From Ectobacillus funiculus (GTDB lineage: Bacteria > Bacillota > Bacilli > Bacillales > Bacillaceae_G): DNA of 64,000 nucleotides. The notes below the pieces were generated by a model. The model was given only the letters and a program-made list of their open reading frames with translations. It was not told where the DNA came from and searched no databases. The translations under genes were made by a program, and so were the position numbers. Below are positions 1 to 7,843 of this stretch, one piece after another; position 1 is the stretch's first letter, and the number at the start of each line of letters is the position of its first letter. The stretch is from NCBI RefSeq assembly GCF_042429435.1, contig NZ_JBHMAF010000196.1; one strand, 5' to 3'.

Positions 1-485
1 AAGTGCTGGATACAATTAAAGAACAACGGGCAGAGGCAGTGTTAATTCAGGATGAAACGCGTCTTGGCAGAGGGAATGCAAAAATCGCACTCATGCATTG
101 CTTACGAAAGGAAGGCGTAATTGTGTATACGCACACACATAACGGGGAATTGCAGTTATCTGATTCGGATTCAATGGTTCTTGAAATTATCGGGATTGTC
201 GAGGAATATCAGCGGAAGATTCATAATGCCAAAATCAAAAGAGGAATGAGACGCGCTGTCGATAATGGCTTTCGCCCAGAACGCAATTTAAAGAATCAGC
301 ATATAAACAGCGGGCGTGATAAAATAGAAGTACCGATTGAAGAGATTGTCCGCTTGCGTCGCAATGAGCTTACATTTGCGGAAATTGCGGCAACGCTGAG
401 GGGATTCGGCCACGATGTATCCAAAGCAACGGTGCACCGTCGCTACACAGAGTATATGAAGCAGCAGCTTGATATCTCAAAATAA
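1..485 (+). CDS. yneB: Serine recombinase (resolvase) family protein, YneB type, 5' end outside window
   Basis: The reading frame is open from the first base, so the start and the N-terminal part with the catalytic serine lie outside the window. What remains is the C-terminal part of the resolvase catalytic domain, including a DETRLGR stretch followed by a long helix ending near KRGMRRAVDNG, and a C-terminal helix-turn-helix-like segment (LTFAEIAATLRG). In Bacillus, yneB follows the SOS cell-division inhibitor gene yneA, next to lexA, and precedes ynzC. The ynzC gene downstream supports this identity. The function in Bacillus is not firmly known. An ordinary site-specific resolvase is the alternative, but the neighbourhood argues for YneB. 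Confidence 0.8.
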   Translation, partial: VLDTIKEQRAEAVLIQDETRLGRGNAKIALMHCLRKEGVIVYTHTHNGELQLSDSDSMVLEIIGIVEEYQRKIHNAKIKRGMRRAVDNGFRPERNLKNQHINSGRDKIEVPIEEIVRLRRNELTFAEIAATLRGFGHDVSKATVHRRYTEYMKQQLDISK

Positions 486-531
486 CTAGTATAAGATGGG
501 TACGTAGTGCTTAGAAAAGGAGAGAGGAACT

Positions 532-771
532 ATGTTAAGTCCTGAAAAAATAAGTCGCATTAATGCGTTAGCTAATAAAGCAAAAGCGGAAGGATTAACG
601 AAAGAAGAGCAGCAAGAACAGCAGGAACTTCGTAAAGAGTATTTGCAAACCTTCCGTGGGCATATGTTAGATCAATTAAAGTCTGTAAAAGTTGTTGATG
701 ATAAAGGAAATGATATTACTCCTGGGAAATTAAAGAAGCTCAAGCAGCAAGGGAAAAGCATGTTGCACTAA
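532..771 (+). CDS. ynzC: YnzC, DUF896 / UPF0291 small protein
   Basis: This 79-residue protein begins MLSPEKISRINALANKAK and has two charged helices (a helical hairpin) and a basic C-terminus (LKKLKQQGKSM), as in the DUF896 family. A strong ribosome binding site (AAAAGGAGAGAGG) lies just upstream of the ATG. The family is small, cytoplasmic and conserved in Firmicutes. A role connected to the SOS response is suggested only by its position after yneA and yneB. An intrinsic terminator follows at once, so it is the last gene of the yneA-yneB-ynzC unit. Confidence 0.9.
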   Translation: MLSPEKISRINALANKAKAEGLTKEEQQEQQELRKEYLQTFRGHMLDQLKSVKVVDDKGNDITPGKLKKLKQQGKSMLH

Positions 772-772
772 A

Positions 773-800
773 AAGAGGCGAGGAAACTCGTCTCTTTTTG
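773..800 (+). terminator. Intrinsic terminator after ynzC
   Basis: The stem AGAGGCGAG / CTCGTCTCT has a GAAA-type loop and is followed by TTTTT. It begins at the ynzC stop codon. Confidence 0.85.
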
Positions 801-1044
801 CGTGAGAGATTGAGAGAACCAGGCTAAAAGGGTATTCAGTTGGTGCTTCTTGCAAGGATACTAGGCTTGAAATTACAAATAGACTGTATTTTTGGTGCTG
901 TATGAATTTCTGTAATTTTTGTTATATTTGAAAAATTATAATGTCTTTTCAATAAATATTGCCAATACATGTTGTATAATTAAGTGTGGCAAGCTATCAT
1001 ATAGAGTGTGTTAATTGTCTATTATTTTTGAAAGGGAGAAAACT

Positions 1045-3039
1045 ATGTCACATTCAATTGAACAACTTTCTATCAATACAATTCGTACGCTTTCCATTGA
1101 TGCGATTGAAAAATCAAACTCAGGACATCCTGGGATGCCGATGGGTGCAGCACCAATGGCGTATACATTATGGTCACAATTTATGAATCACAATCCGCGC
1201 AATCCAAAATGGTTTAACCGTGACCGTTTTGTACTTTCTGCAGGTCATGGATCCATGTTGCTATACAGCATGCTTCACCTATCTGGCTATGATGTAACGA
1301 TAGATGATCTAAAAAGCTTCCGTCAATGGGGCAGCAAAACACCAGGACACCCAGAATACGATCATACTCCTGGCGTAGATTGTACAACAGGACCACTTGG
1401 ACAAGGGATTGCTACAGCTGTAGGTATGGCTATGGCGGAGCGCCACTTAGCTGCAAAATATAATCGCGAAGCATACAACGTAGTAGATCATTATACATAC
1501 GTAATTTGCGGAGACGGCGACTTAATGGAAGGTGTTTCTGCTGAAGCATCCTCTTTGGCGGCGCATTTAGGTTTAGGCCGTTTGGTTGTATTGTACGATT
1601 CCAATGATATTTCCTTGGATGGCGATTTAGATCGTTCCTTCTCTGAAAGTGTAAAAGGCCGTTACGAAGCATACGGCTGGCAATATATTCGTGTAGAAGA
1701 CGGAATGGATGTTGCTGCGATTGCAAAAGCACTCGAAGAAGCAAAGAGCGACGAAAACCGTCCGACATTAATCGAAGTACGTACAATCATCGGTTTCGGT
1801 TCTCCAAATAAATCCGGAAAATCCGCTTCCCACGGTTCTCCGCTTGGTAAGTCTGAAACACAATTAACAAAAGAAGCTTATGGTTGGAATTTCGAACAAG
1901 AATTCCACGTGCCTGAAGAAGTATACGCACATTTCCGTTCTGTGATTCAAGAAGCAGGCGAGAAGAAGCAAGGTGAATGGGATGCATTGCTAAAAGGCTA
2001 TGCGGCTGCTTATCCTGAATTAGCGACAGAGCTTACTGACGCAATGGAAGGCCGTCTTCCTGAAGGATGGGAAAACAATCTTCCAAAATACGGCTTAGGA
2101 ACAGCAACTGCTACACGTAACTCTTCTGGGGAAGCAATCAACGCGATCGCAGAAGTCGTTCCAGCTTTCTTTGGTGGTTCTGCAGACCTTGCAGGTTCTA
2201 ACAAAACATATATGAAGAACGCAAAAGACTTCACAAGAGAAGATTATAGCGGCAAAAACATTTGGTACGGCGTTCGTGAGTTCGCGATGGGCGCGGCGAT
2301 GAACGGAATTGCGCTGCATGGCGGCTTAACAACATTCGGCGGTACATTCTTCGTATTCTCTGACTACCTACGTCCGGCAATTCGCCTAGCTGCTTTAATG
2401 AAATTGCCTGTTACGTATGTATTCACACACGATAGCATTGCAGTAGGAGAAGATGGTCCAACGCATGAGCCAATTGAACAGCTTGCTTCTTTACGTGCAA
2501 TGCCAGGTCTTTCTGTGATCCGTCCTGCAGATGGAAACGAATCTTCCGCTGCATGGCAGCTTGCGGTAGAATCTAACAAACCAACAGCTCTTGTGTTAAC
2601 TCGTCAAGACTTGGCTGCGTTAGAGGGTGCGGTAGAAAACACATATGACAAAGTATCTAAAGGTGCATATGTGGTTTCACCAAGCAAGAAAGCAACAGCA
2701 GATGCGATTCTAATTGCAACAGGTTCTGAAGTAAACTTAGCAGTGGAAGCACAAGCTGCACTAGCAAAAGACGGTATTGATGCATCTGTTGTAAGCATGC
2801 CATCTTTTGATTTGTTCGAAGCACAATCAAAAGAATATAAAGAGTCAGTTCTTCCAAGAGCGGTAACAAAACGTCTTGCAATCGAGATGGGATCTACACT
2901 TGGCTGGCACCGTTATGTAGGCTTAGATGGTGACGTAGTAGGTATCGATACATTCGGCGCTTCTGCACCAGGTGAAAAGATTATGGAAGAGTATGGTTTC
3001 ACAGTAGAAAATGTTGTTGCGAAAGTAAAAGCATTGTAA
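1045..3039 (+). CDS. tkt: Transketolase
   Basis: This 664-residue thiamine-diphosphate enzyme of the non-oxidative pentose phosphate pathway moves two-carbon units between ketose and aldose phosphates in the cytoplasm. The N-terminal PP domain has the substrate histidine region (SGHPGMPMGAAP) and the ThDP/metal motif GDGDLMEG. The Pyr domain has the catalytic glutamate region (GVREFAMGAAMNG), followed by the C-terminal transketolase domain. The length is normal. I chose the ATG at 1045 (MSHSIEQLS) because GAAAGGGAG lies just before it; an in-frame ATG 30 bases upstream lacks a ribosome site. It is monocistronic, with a TATAAT -10-like element at 975-980 and a terminator at the 3' end. Confidence 0.97.
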   Translation: MSHSIEQLSINTIRTLSIDAIEKSNSGHPGMPMGAAPMAYTLWSQFMNHNPRNPKWFNRDRFVLSAGHGSMLLYSMLHLSGYDVTIDDLKSFRQWGSKTPGHPEYDHTPGVDCTTGPLGQGIATAVGMAMAERHLAAKYNREAYNVVDHYTYVICGDGDLMEGVSAEASSLAAHLGLGRLVVLYDSNDISLDGDLDRSFSESVKGRYEAYGWQYIRVEDGMDVAAIAKALEEAKSDENRPTLIEVRTIIGFGSPNKSGKSASHGSPLGKSETQLTKEAYGWNFEQEFHVPEEVYAHFRSVIQEAGEKKQGEWDALLKGYAAAYPELATELTDAMEGRLPEGWENNLPKYGLGTATATRNSSGEAINAIAEVVPAFFGGSADLAGSNKTYMKNAKDFTREDYSGKNIWYGVREFAMGAAMNGIALHGGLTTFGGTFFVFSDYLRPAIRLAALMKLPVTYVFTHDSIAVGEDGPTHEPIEQLASLRAMPGLSVIRPADGNESSAAWQLAVESNKPTALVLTRQDLAALEGAVENTYDKVSKGAYVVSPSKKATADAILIATGSEVNLAVEAQAALAKDGIDASVVSMPSFDLFEAQSKEYKESVLPRAVTKRLAIEMGSTLGWHRYVGLDGDVVGIDTFGASAPGEKIMEEYGFTVENVVAKVKAL

Positions 3040-3050
3040 TTTTTAGAAAA

Positions 3051-3081
3051 AAATCTCTCCGCTATGGGGAGATTTTTTTTT
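3051..3081 (+). terminator. Intrinsic terminator after tkt
   Basis: Imperfect stem AATCTCTCC / GGGGAGATT followed by a run of nine T. The roughly 390 bases from here to sirA contain no supported gene. Confidence 0.85.
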
Positions 3082-3471
3082 CGGTCTTTAGTAGTTGGTC
3101 AGGAAAAACAATCTTTGCGAAAATAGCATATAATATTTTAAGGAAAGCAATTCGTTATTTATAAAACTGAAAGGAACACAAAAGGTTATTCCATAACGCA
3201 AAAGAAAAATGAATTTCTGATGACTTCGGCAAAGAACTGCATGAAGATTTCTGGCATGAATACAACCGGTTGTTAAAAAATACCTCACATTAATGAAATC
3301 TGTATATTCTGATTAAGAAGGCTGGATTTTAAGAGGAAACTAATGTAGCCTATGAAAAACAGTTCTTTCGACAGAAATAGTCCTTTCTTTCTCCATGGTA
3401 AGACACTTCTTTTGTGCATGCTTTTATATAATCGTAAAAAAGGGGCTTGTCTCATGCGAGGGGGAAAGAAG

Positions 3472-3918
3472 ATGAAAGTATATCATTTGTATTTAATTCG
3501 TGATGATATTGCCAAGTCGTACTTCGGAAGGGAACATTTGCTATTTGATCTGTTTGTCCGGTTTACTCGCGCTCGTTCCTTATCAGCTAAGAAAATGTTA
3601 TATAAACAAATCCAATACATTACGAAACCGCTGCCGCAGTTAAAGCTGCACCATCGTGTCGAGCAGTCGCTTTTGTCAAGCCACTTGTATAAAAGAGCTG
3701 TGAATGTTCACACCCTTTCTTCGGCAAGCGGGGATGTGTGCGGGACACTTACCATTAAGCCACAATATGCCATACTTGAATCCGTAGGCAATTTAGAAGT
3801 AGAAATGATATTTTTTGAAATACTAAGAAAGAACGAAATGACGTTTCTTGCTATGGAATATACCGCAGAACAGTGTGGCTGGCTAAATCCAATTAAGCAA
3901 GAAAGAAAATACGTATAA
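3472..3918 (+). CDS. sirA: Sporulation inhibitor of replication SirA (YneE)
   Basis: With the start at 3472 the protein is 148 residues, the length I recall for B. subtilis SirA. It contains the family landmarks HLYLIRDDIAKSYFGRE near the N-terminus, KQIQYITKPLPQL in the middle, IFFEILRKN, and GWLNPIKQERKYV at the C-terminus. In B. subtilis SirA binds domain I of DnaA and blocks re-initiation of replication at the start of sporulation. The ATG at 3472 is preceded by GAGGGGGAAAG. A longer in-frame reading back to 3352 adds a segment with no family counterpart. Position between tkt and yneF matches B. subtilis. Confidence 0.9.
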   Translation: MKVYHLYLIRDDIAKSYFGREHLLFDLFVRFTRARSLSAKKMLYKQIQYITKPLPQLKLHHRVEQSLLSSHLYKRAVNVHTLSSASGDVCGTLTIKPQYAILESVGNLEVEMIFFEILRKNEMTFLAMEYTAEQCGWLNPIKQERKYV

Positions 3919-4004
3919 GTATGAAAAAATATGACGTACAAATCTTGTCTTCTGTAAGACGTTCTAGTACACTGTAATGTAGACAACATGAAGGAGGAAA
4001 CCGT

Positions 4005-4223
4005 ATGTCAGTTTGGGTCGTTGTTCTAGTGGGCATTCTTGCATTAGCGGCAGGCGTAGCGCTAGGATTTTTCATCGCTCGTAAATATATGATGGACTAT
4101 TTGAAAAAAAACCCGCCTATTAACGAACAAATGTTAAAAATGATGATGATGCAAATGGGACAAAAGCCGTCTCAAAAGAAAATCAATCAAATGATGCAGG
4201 CTATGAGCAAACAAACGAAATAA
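4005..4223 (+). CDS. yneF: YneF, UPF0154 membrane protein
   Basis: This 72-residue protein has one N-terminal transmembrane helix (VVVLVGILALAAGVALGFFIA), then a basic, methionine-rich tail (QMLKMMMMQMGQKPSQKKINQMMQAM), both typical of UPF0154. A strong GAAGGAGG ribosome site precedes the ATG. It is probably anchored in the cytoplasmic membrane with the tail in the cytoplasm. The function is unknown. It is followed by its own terminator. Confidence 0.92.
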   Translation: MSVWVVVLVGILALAAGVALGFFIARKYMMDYLKKNPPINEQMLKMMMMQMGQKPSQKKINQMMQAMSKQTK

Positions 4224-4230
4224 AGCGGAC

Positions 4231-4257
4231 AAGACACTCGAACTTGGAGTGTCTTTT
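4231..4257 (+). terminator. Intrinsic terminator after yneF
   Basis: Stem AAGACACTC / GAGTGTCTT with a short loop and a TTTT tail. Confidence 0.85.
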
Positions 4258-4298
4258 CGTTTTCTGTATAAGGATTTTGATATAAAACGTTCTATAGA

Positions 4299-4326
4299 AG
4301 CAGCCGCTCCTGAGAGAGCGGCTGCT
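4299..4326. other. Perfect 11-bp hairpin without T-tract
   Basis: AGCAGCCGCTC and its exact complement GAGCGGCTGCT are separated by six bases. Neither strand has a run of T after it, so it is not a standard intrinsic terminator. It lies 3' of the minus-strand small gene at 4460-4672. Confidence 0.5.
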
Positions 4327-4459
4327 GGTTAGGTGAAGCTAAGAAATGTAAAAATCATTGCTTTGTCTGCTTTAATTCAATCGGAGCTGCAAATACAAAG
4401 CATTATGTTGAGAAAATAATCAGATCAATGTAGATTATGTGGTAGATCTTGATGAGGTA

Positions 4460-4672
4460 TTATAGATAAGGAATCGTTTGCTGTGTGAGTATAGGGGATT
4501 GATTGTGTACAGTGTGAATGTGCAGCGATGGAGGAGAGCCGAAGCGGCGCGTTACCTCATCTGCAACCTTTTGAATCGCGTGAATTTCAGACGATGCAAA
4601 GACAGTTAATTCTTCTTGAATCGTGCGAGGTCCTTGCCTAAACATATATTGGACGGAATACGAGAAAATCAT
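4460..4672 (-). CDS. Hypothetical small protein
   Basis: This 70-residue product begins MIFSYSVQYMFRQGPRTIQEEL. Its alternating polar/hydrophobic N-terminal strand followed by an amphipathic helix (ASSEIHAIQKVADEVTRRFG) looks like a genuine small alpha/beta protein. An AGAGGAATG-like ribosome site precedes the ATG on the minus strand. It stands alone between yneF and the repeats upstream of ccdA, with no partner that hints at a function. It could be an accidental frame, but the composition and start site favour a real gene. Confidence 0.5.
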   Translation of the reverse strand: MIFSYSVQYMFRQGPRTIQEELTVFASSEIHAIQKVADEVTRRFGSPPSLHIHTVHNQSPILTQQTIPYL

Positions 4673-4771
4673 ATCTTATCATTCCTCTCGTAAAAAGAAT
4701 ATTTTCTAGTATTCTCCATTTTTGAGCCTATTCCTTCTTACTATAAAGAAAGACTTAAGTATATCTGTTCC

Positions 4772-4889
4772 GCTGTAAAAAGTATAAATTTCCAGCTAGG
4801 AGCGAATTCGACATAGAAGGGATTTTTAGGAAACTTCGCCTCTGTCTTCGCCCAAGGGGCAGGGCTCGCGAATCGGTGAGTTTTCTTTA
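4772..4889 (+). repeat. Interspersed repeat copy A
   Basis: Member of the window's main repeat family. The left end is CTGTAAAAAGTATAAATT and the internal part includes CTCTGTCTTCGCCC. The right end is a terminator-like hairpin, here weakened (CTCGCGAATCGGTGAG), followed by TTTTCTTTA. It is directly joined to copy B in the same orientation. Confidence 0.9.
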
Positions 4890-5024
4890 CACTGTAAGAA
4901 AGAATAAATTTCTAGCTAGGAGCCAATTCGACGTAGTCGGAAATTTTAGGAATACAGTAAAAGTGCAACTACACCTCTGTCTTCGCCCGGGGAGCAGGGC
5001 TCGCCAATCGGTGAGTTTTCTTTA
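4890..5024 (+). repeat. Interspersed repeat copy B, in tandem with copy A
   Basis: Near full-length copy, starting with CACTGTAAGAAAGAATAAAT and ending with CTCGCCAATCGGTGAG plus TTTTCTTTA. It lies immediately upstream of the ccdA promoter region; a TATAAT occurs at 5043-5048. Confidence 0.9.
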
Positions 5025-5152
5025 TTTTGCTTAAAAATTGTGTATAATGAAAAAGTAGGGAACATACGTACATAAGACAGGTATATTTCTTTTTATTAAG
5101 CTGCAAGGAATGGTTTGCTGCAATAGGAGAGGACGAGCGGAAGGGAGAGCTT

Positions 5153-5860
5153 ATGCAGGATATAAATGTATTGTTGGCGTTTGGTGCGGGATTTTTGTCC
5201 TTTATATCTCCGTGCTGTTTACCGTTGTATCCGGCCTTTTTATCCTATATAACGGGAATGTCTGTATCGGAGCTGAAAGAGGAGCAAGGGATGCTGCAAA
5301 AGCGGGGGATGCTGCATACAGCATGTTTTCTTCTCGGATTTTCTATTATTTTCATTGCCATTGGCTTCGGAACTTCGTTGGTTGGAAAGTTCTTTATGGA
5401 TTATCAAAACTTAATTCGACAGCTAGGTGCTATTTTTATCGTTTTGTTTGGACTTGTTATTGTTGGTGTATTCAAGCCAGAATTTTTGATGCGGGATCGG
5501 AAGTTCATCTTTCAAAATCGGCCATCCGGCTATTTTGGTTCTGTAGTGATTGGAATTGCATTTGCGGCAGGATGGACGCCTTGTACAGGTCCGATTTTAG
5601 TATCGGTGATAGCATTATCAGCTACGAATCCAGAGTCAGCGCTGCTGTATATGATAGCCTATGTCCTAGGATTTGCAATACCATTTTTCGTTTTGTCGTT
5701 CTTTATTACGAGAATGACATGGATTAAAAAGTATAGTGCAAGACTTGTTAAGATGGGCGGCTATGTAATGGTGCTTATGGGTGTGCTGTTATATTTTGAT
5801 GCTATGACAGGAATTACTATATTTTTTGTCGATGTATTCGGTGGCTTTAAAGGTTTTTAA
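5153..5860 (+). CDS. ccdA: Cytochrome c biogenesis protein CcdA (thiol reductant carrier)
   Basis: This 235-residue polytopic membrane protein of the DsbD/CcdA family has about six hydrophobic segments. It carries the two conserved cysteine motifs: SPCCLPLYPAF near residue 20 and GWTPCTGPIL near residue 140. CcdA passes electrons from cytoplasmic thioredoxin across the membrane to extracytoplasmic thiol oxidoreductases, for haem attachment to apocytochrome c and for spore maturation. The ATG at 5153 follows GAGGGAGAGC. A longer reading frame from 5110 on the same strand is a shadow. Repeats flank both sides. B. subtilis has yneI between ccdA and ccdC; here only repeats are present. Confidence 0.95.
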   Translation: MQDINVLLAFGAGFLSFISPCCLPLYPAFLSYITGMSVSELKEEQGMLQKRGMLHTACFLLGFSIIFIAIGFGTSLVGKFFMDYQNLIRQLGAIFIVLFGLVIVGVFKPEFLMRDRKFIFQNRPSGYFGSVVIGIAFAAGWTPCTGPILVSVIALSATNPESALLYMIAYVLGFAIPFFVLSFFITRMTWIKKYSARLVKMGGYVMVLMGVLLYFDAMTGITIFFVDVFGGFKGF

Positions 5861-5978
5861 CACTGTAAGAAAATATAGATTTCCGGCTAGAAGTAGATTC
5901 GACTCAATCGGAAATTTTAGAAATGCAGTGTAAGTGCAAATTACGCTCATGTCTTCGCCAATTGGCGAGTTTTCTTTA
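5861..5978 (+). repeat. Interspersed repeat copy C
   Basis: Begins at the base after the ccdA stop codon (CACTGTAAGAAAATATAGAT). It is a shorter variant, reading CTTCGCCAATTGGCGAG directly into TTTTCTTTA. It therefore supplies the only visible terminator hairpin for ccdA. Directly joined to copy D. Confidence 0.9.
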
Positions 5979-6113
5979 CACTGTAGGAGAGTATAAACTT
6001 CCAGCTAGAAGTAGATTCGATGCAGTCGGAAGTTTTAGGAATACAGTGTAAGTGCAACTACGCCTCTGTTTTCGCCCAAGGGCAGGGCTCGCCAATCGGC
6101 GAGTTTTCTTTAC
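5979..6113 (+). repeat. Interspersed repeat copy D, in tandem with copy C
   Basis: Full-length copy with both halves, ending CTCGCCAATCGGCGAG plus TTTTCTTTA. The pair C-D mirrors the pair A-B on the other side of ccdA. Confidence 0.9.
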
Positions 6114-6174
6114 AGGGCTATGGTGCTATAATAGCTAGAATAGGATTAAATTTCCGGAAAAAGGATGATGAGGG

Positions 6175-6681
6175 ATGAATTCAATACTTCTATCGAGCAT
6201 TGTGGCTGTTTTAATGGGAATGGGTGTGATGTTCGTTCGGTTTAAAGCGGCAAAAAAGCCTGCATCCTTAAAAAAGATTATTTTACCCCCTATTTTCATG
6301 AGTACAGGGGCATTGATGTATGTTGTTCCTGAGTTTCGAATTACGCCTGCAGAAATGGCAGAATCTATAGCGGTTGGCTTATTTTTCTCTATTTTTCTTA
6401 TTAAAACCTCCAAGTTTGAAGTGCGCGGGAACGAGATTTATTTGCAGCGTTCTAAGGCGTTTGCAGGTATTTTGCTCGGCTTGCTCATTGTGCGGATTGC
6501 ATTTAAAACATATTTAAGTCAAACAATTGATTTTGGACAGCTAAGCGGTATGTTTTTCCTTCTTGCCTTCTCTATGATTATATCATGGCGGGTTGCGATG
6601 TATCGTTCGTACAAAACGATAGAGGCAGAGCTGAAAAAGACGAACCCTTTGCAATTTGATGAAGATAGAAAGCTCACGTAA
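6175..6681 (+). CDS. ccdC: CcdC family membrane protein (YneJ)
   Basis: This 168-residue membrane protein has about four to five hydrophobic helices, including SILLSSIVAVLMGMGVMFV and GILLGLLIVRIAF. It ends in a charged tail. It matches the DUF1453/CcdC family found next to ccdA in Bacillus. Its biochemical role is not established, and in B. subtilis it is reported as dispensable for cytochrome c synthesis. The ATG follows AAAAGGATGATGAGG. It is separated from ccdA by two repeat copies, so it may have its own promoter. A shared bidirectional terminator separates it from yneK. Confidence 0.85.
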   Translation: MNSILLSSIVAVLMGMGVMFVRFKAAKKPASLKKIILPPIFMSTGALMYVVPEFRITPAEMAESIAVGLFFSIFLIKTSKFEVRGNEIYLQRSKAFAGILLGLLIVRIAFKTYLSQTIDFGQLSGMFFLLAFSMIISWRVAMYRSYKTIEAELKKTNPLQFDEDRKLT

Positions 6682-6713
6682 AAAACCTCAGTCGGATAAC
6701 TGAGGTTTTTTCA
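6681..6713. terminator. Bidirectional terminator between ccdC and yneK
   Basis: Stem AAAAAACCTCAG / CTGAGGTTTTTT with A- and T-runs on the two sides. It serves the convergent genes ccdC and yneK and abuts both stop codons. Confidence 0.9.
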
Positions 6714-7142
6714 TTTAAACAGCAATGCTTGAAAGGGAGAATAATCAATTTGCTTTTTCTTAAGTGTTTGTACTAAAAACTTATGGTCGCGTTTTGGAGT
6801 AGCAAGAATATAGCCTTTAATAATGAGGTCTTGTGTAATGCTTACAGCCTTTTCCTGCAAAGCGAGCTCTCCGATTTTTCCGGCGATTTTCGAGCGTGCT
6901 ACATCACGGAACAACTCTGGAACGGGACTGACGAGTTCCTCTAGCAATGTTTTTTGCTCCTCTCCCCACATATGCCGAGTTTGTTCAATATAGTAGTATT
7001 CCCAGTCTAAAATGGATTTGCCGTCTTCCTTTGGCAGCCGTTTCAAAAACTTTCGAAACATAAAATATCCGCCGATTGACATAAGACTTAATAAAATAAC
7101 TGTCCAAATGACGATGAACCAGCTGAACCACCCTGTAAGCAA
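6711..7142 (-). CDS. yneK: YneK, DUF2621 membrane-anchored protein
   Basis: This 143-residue protein has an N-terminal transmembrane helix (WFSWFIVIWTVILLSLMSIGG) followed by a soluble, charged cytoplasmic domain with the segment KSILDWEYYYIEQTRHMWG, typical of DUF2621/YneK. The start appears to be TTG at 7142, preceded by AAGGGGGATG on the minus strand. Function is unknown. Its place between ccdC and cotM in B. subtilis is conserved here on the yneK side, but the hut block now separates it from cotM. Confidence 0.85.
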   Translation of the reverse strand: MLTGWFSWFIVIWTVILLSLMSIGGYFMFRKFLKRLPKEDGKSILDWEYYYIEQTRHMWGEEQKTLLEELVSPVPELFRDVARSKIAGKIGELALQEKAVSITQDLIIKGYILATPKRDHKFLVQTLKKKQIDYSPFQALLFK

Positions 7143-7307
7143 TGCACATCCCCCTTTGTATGACTAAAAAATTTTCATAGATTGCTAACTTTATTATAAA
7201 GTTGGCACCTGTATAAAGGCAAGACGGGGGGCTGTTGTTAACAAGTCTTGTCTTAATTGGTATACAGGATGTATATGCCGCATATGCAAAGAAAAAGGGG
7301 TGGTATT

Positions 7308-7745
7308 ATGCTGCAAGAAAGCAATCGAATCGGCCGCATTGCTATGCTTTTTGCACTGGCAGATGCAGGAGAAACGTTAACTACTCCGCTTCCAAATGGA
7401 TGGCGGTATTGCACGGGCAAGGTCGGGTCTATGAATTCGCAAAAAATTGTTGCTGCTATGGAAACTGCCGCTAAAAGTTCGCATATTATAGAAACAGATG
7501 TATATCGAGAAACACATGCGTTGTATCATGCGATTATGGAAGCGCTATACGGAGTAACAAGAGGGCAAGTACAGTTAGGAGATGTGCTCCGTACCGTTGG
7601 GCTTCGATTTGCGATTGTGCGAGGCAATCCGTACGATCGCAAACAAGAAGGAGATTGGCTTGCTGTTGCACTTTACGGCACAATTGGTGCACCGGTTCGA
7701 GGTTCTGAGCATGAGGCAATCGGACTTGGGATTAATCATATATAA
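7308..7745 (+). CDS. hutP: Hut operon RNA-binding antiterminator HutP
   Basis: This 145-residue protein is close to B. subtilis HutP in length and sequence. Landmarks are NRIGRIAMLFALADAGE, GKVGSMNSQKIVAAMETA, YRETHALYHAIMEALYG, LRTVGLRFAIVRGNPY and GTIGAPVRGSEHEAIGLGINHI, which include the conserved histidines that bind the divalent metal. HutP, activated by L-histidine and Mg2+, binds UAG-rich sites in hut mRNA and prevents termination before hutH. I chose ATG 7308 because AAAGGGGTGG precedes it; the in-frame extension to 7257 has no family match. It is first in the hutPHUIG operon. Confidence 0.97.
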   Translation: MLQESNRIGRIAMLFALADAGETLTTPLPNGWRYCTGKVGSMNSQKIVAAMETAAKSSHIIETDVYRETHALYHAIMEALYGVTRGQVQLGDVLRTVGLRFAIVRGNPYDRKQEGDWLAVALYGTIGAPVRGSEHEAIGLGINHI

Positions 7746-7825
7746 TAGCCCATAGTTTATGAGAATAGAAGGGGGCCTTGTCATGCGGGGTGGTGTAATC
7801 CTGCATGACAAGGCCCCTTTTTGCC
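7743..7825 (+). promoter_or_regulatory. HutP-dependent antitermination region between hutP and hutH
   Basis: Just after the hutP stop codon come UAG/GAG triplets: two TAG four bases apart at 7744-7755, a GAG, then another TAG. These are the type of sites bound by HutP. They are followed by a very strong terminator hairpin with stem GGGGCCTTGTCATGC / GCATGACAAGGCCCC and a TTTTT tail at about 7772-7822. The arrangement matches the known B. subtilis mechanism: termination without histidine, HutP-mediated read-through with it. Confidence 0.85.
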
Positions 7826-7843
7826 TAAAAGAGGTGAGCGAGG

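Noticed and set aside
5110..5727. Cysteine- and tyrosine-rich frame overlapping ccdA
   Set aside because: Same strand, other frame, no family resemblance; ccdA with its conserved cysteine motifs and ribosome site explains the region.
7201..7219. Sigma-54-like TTGGCAC upstream of hutP
   Set aside because: The second box (TTGCW) at the correct spacing is missing.
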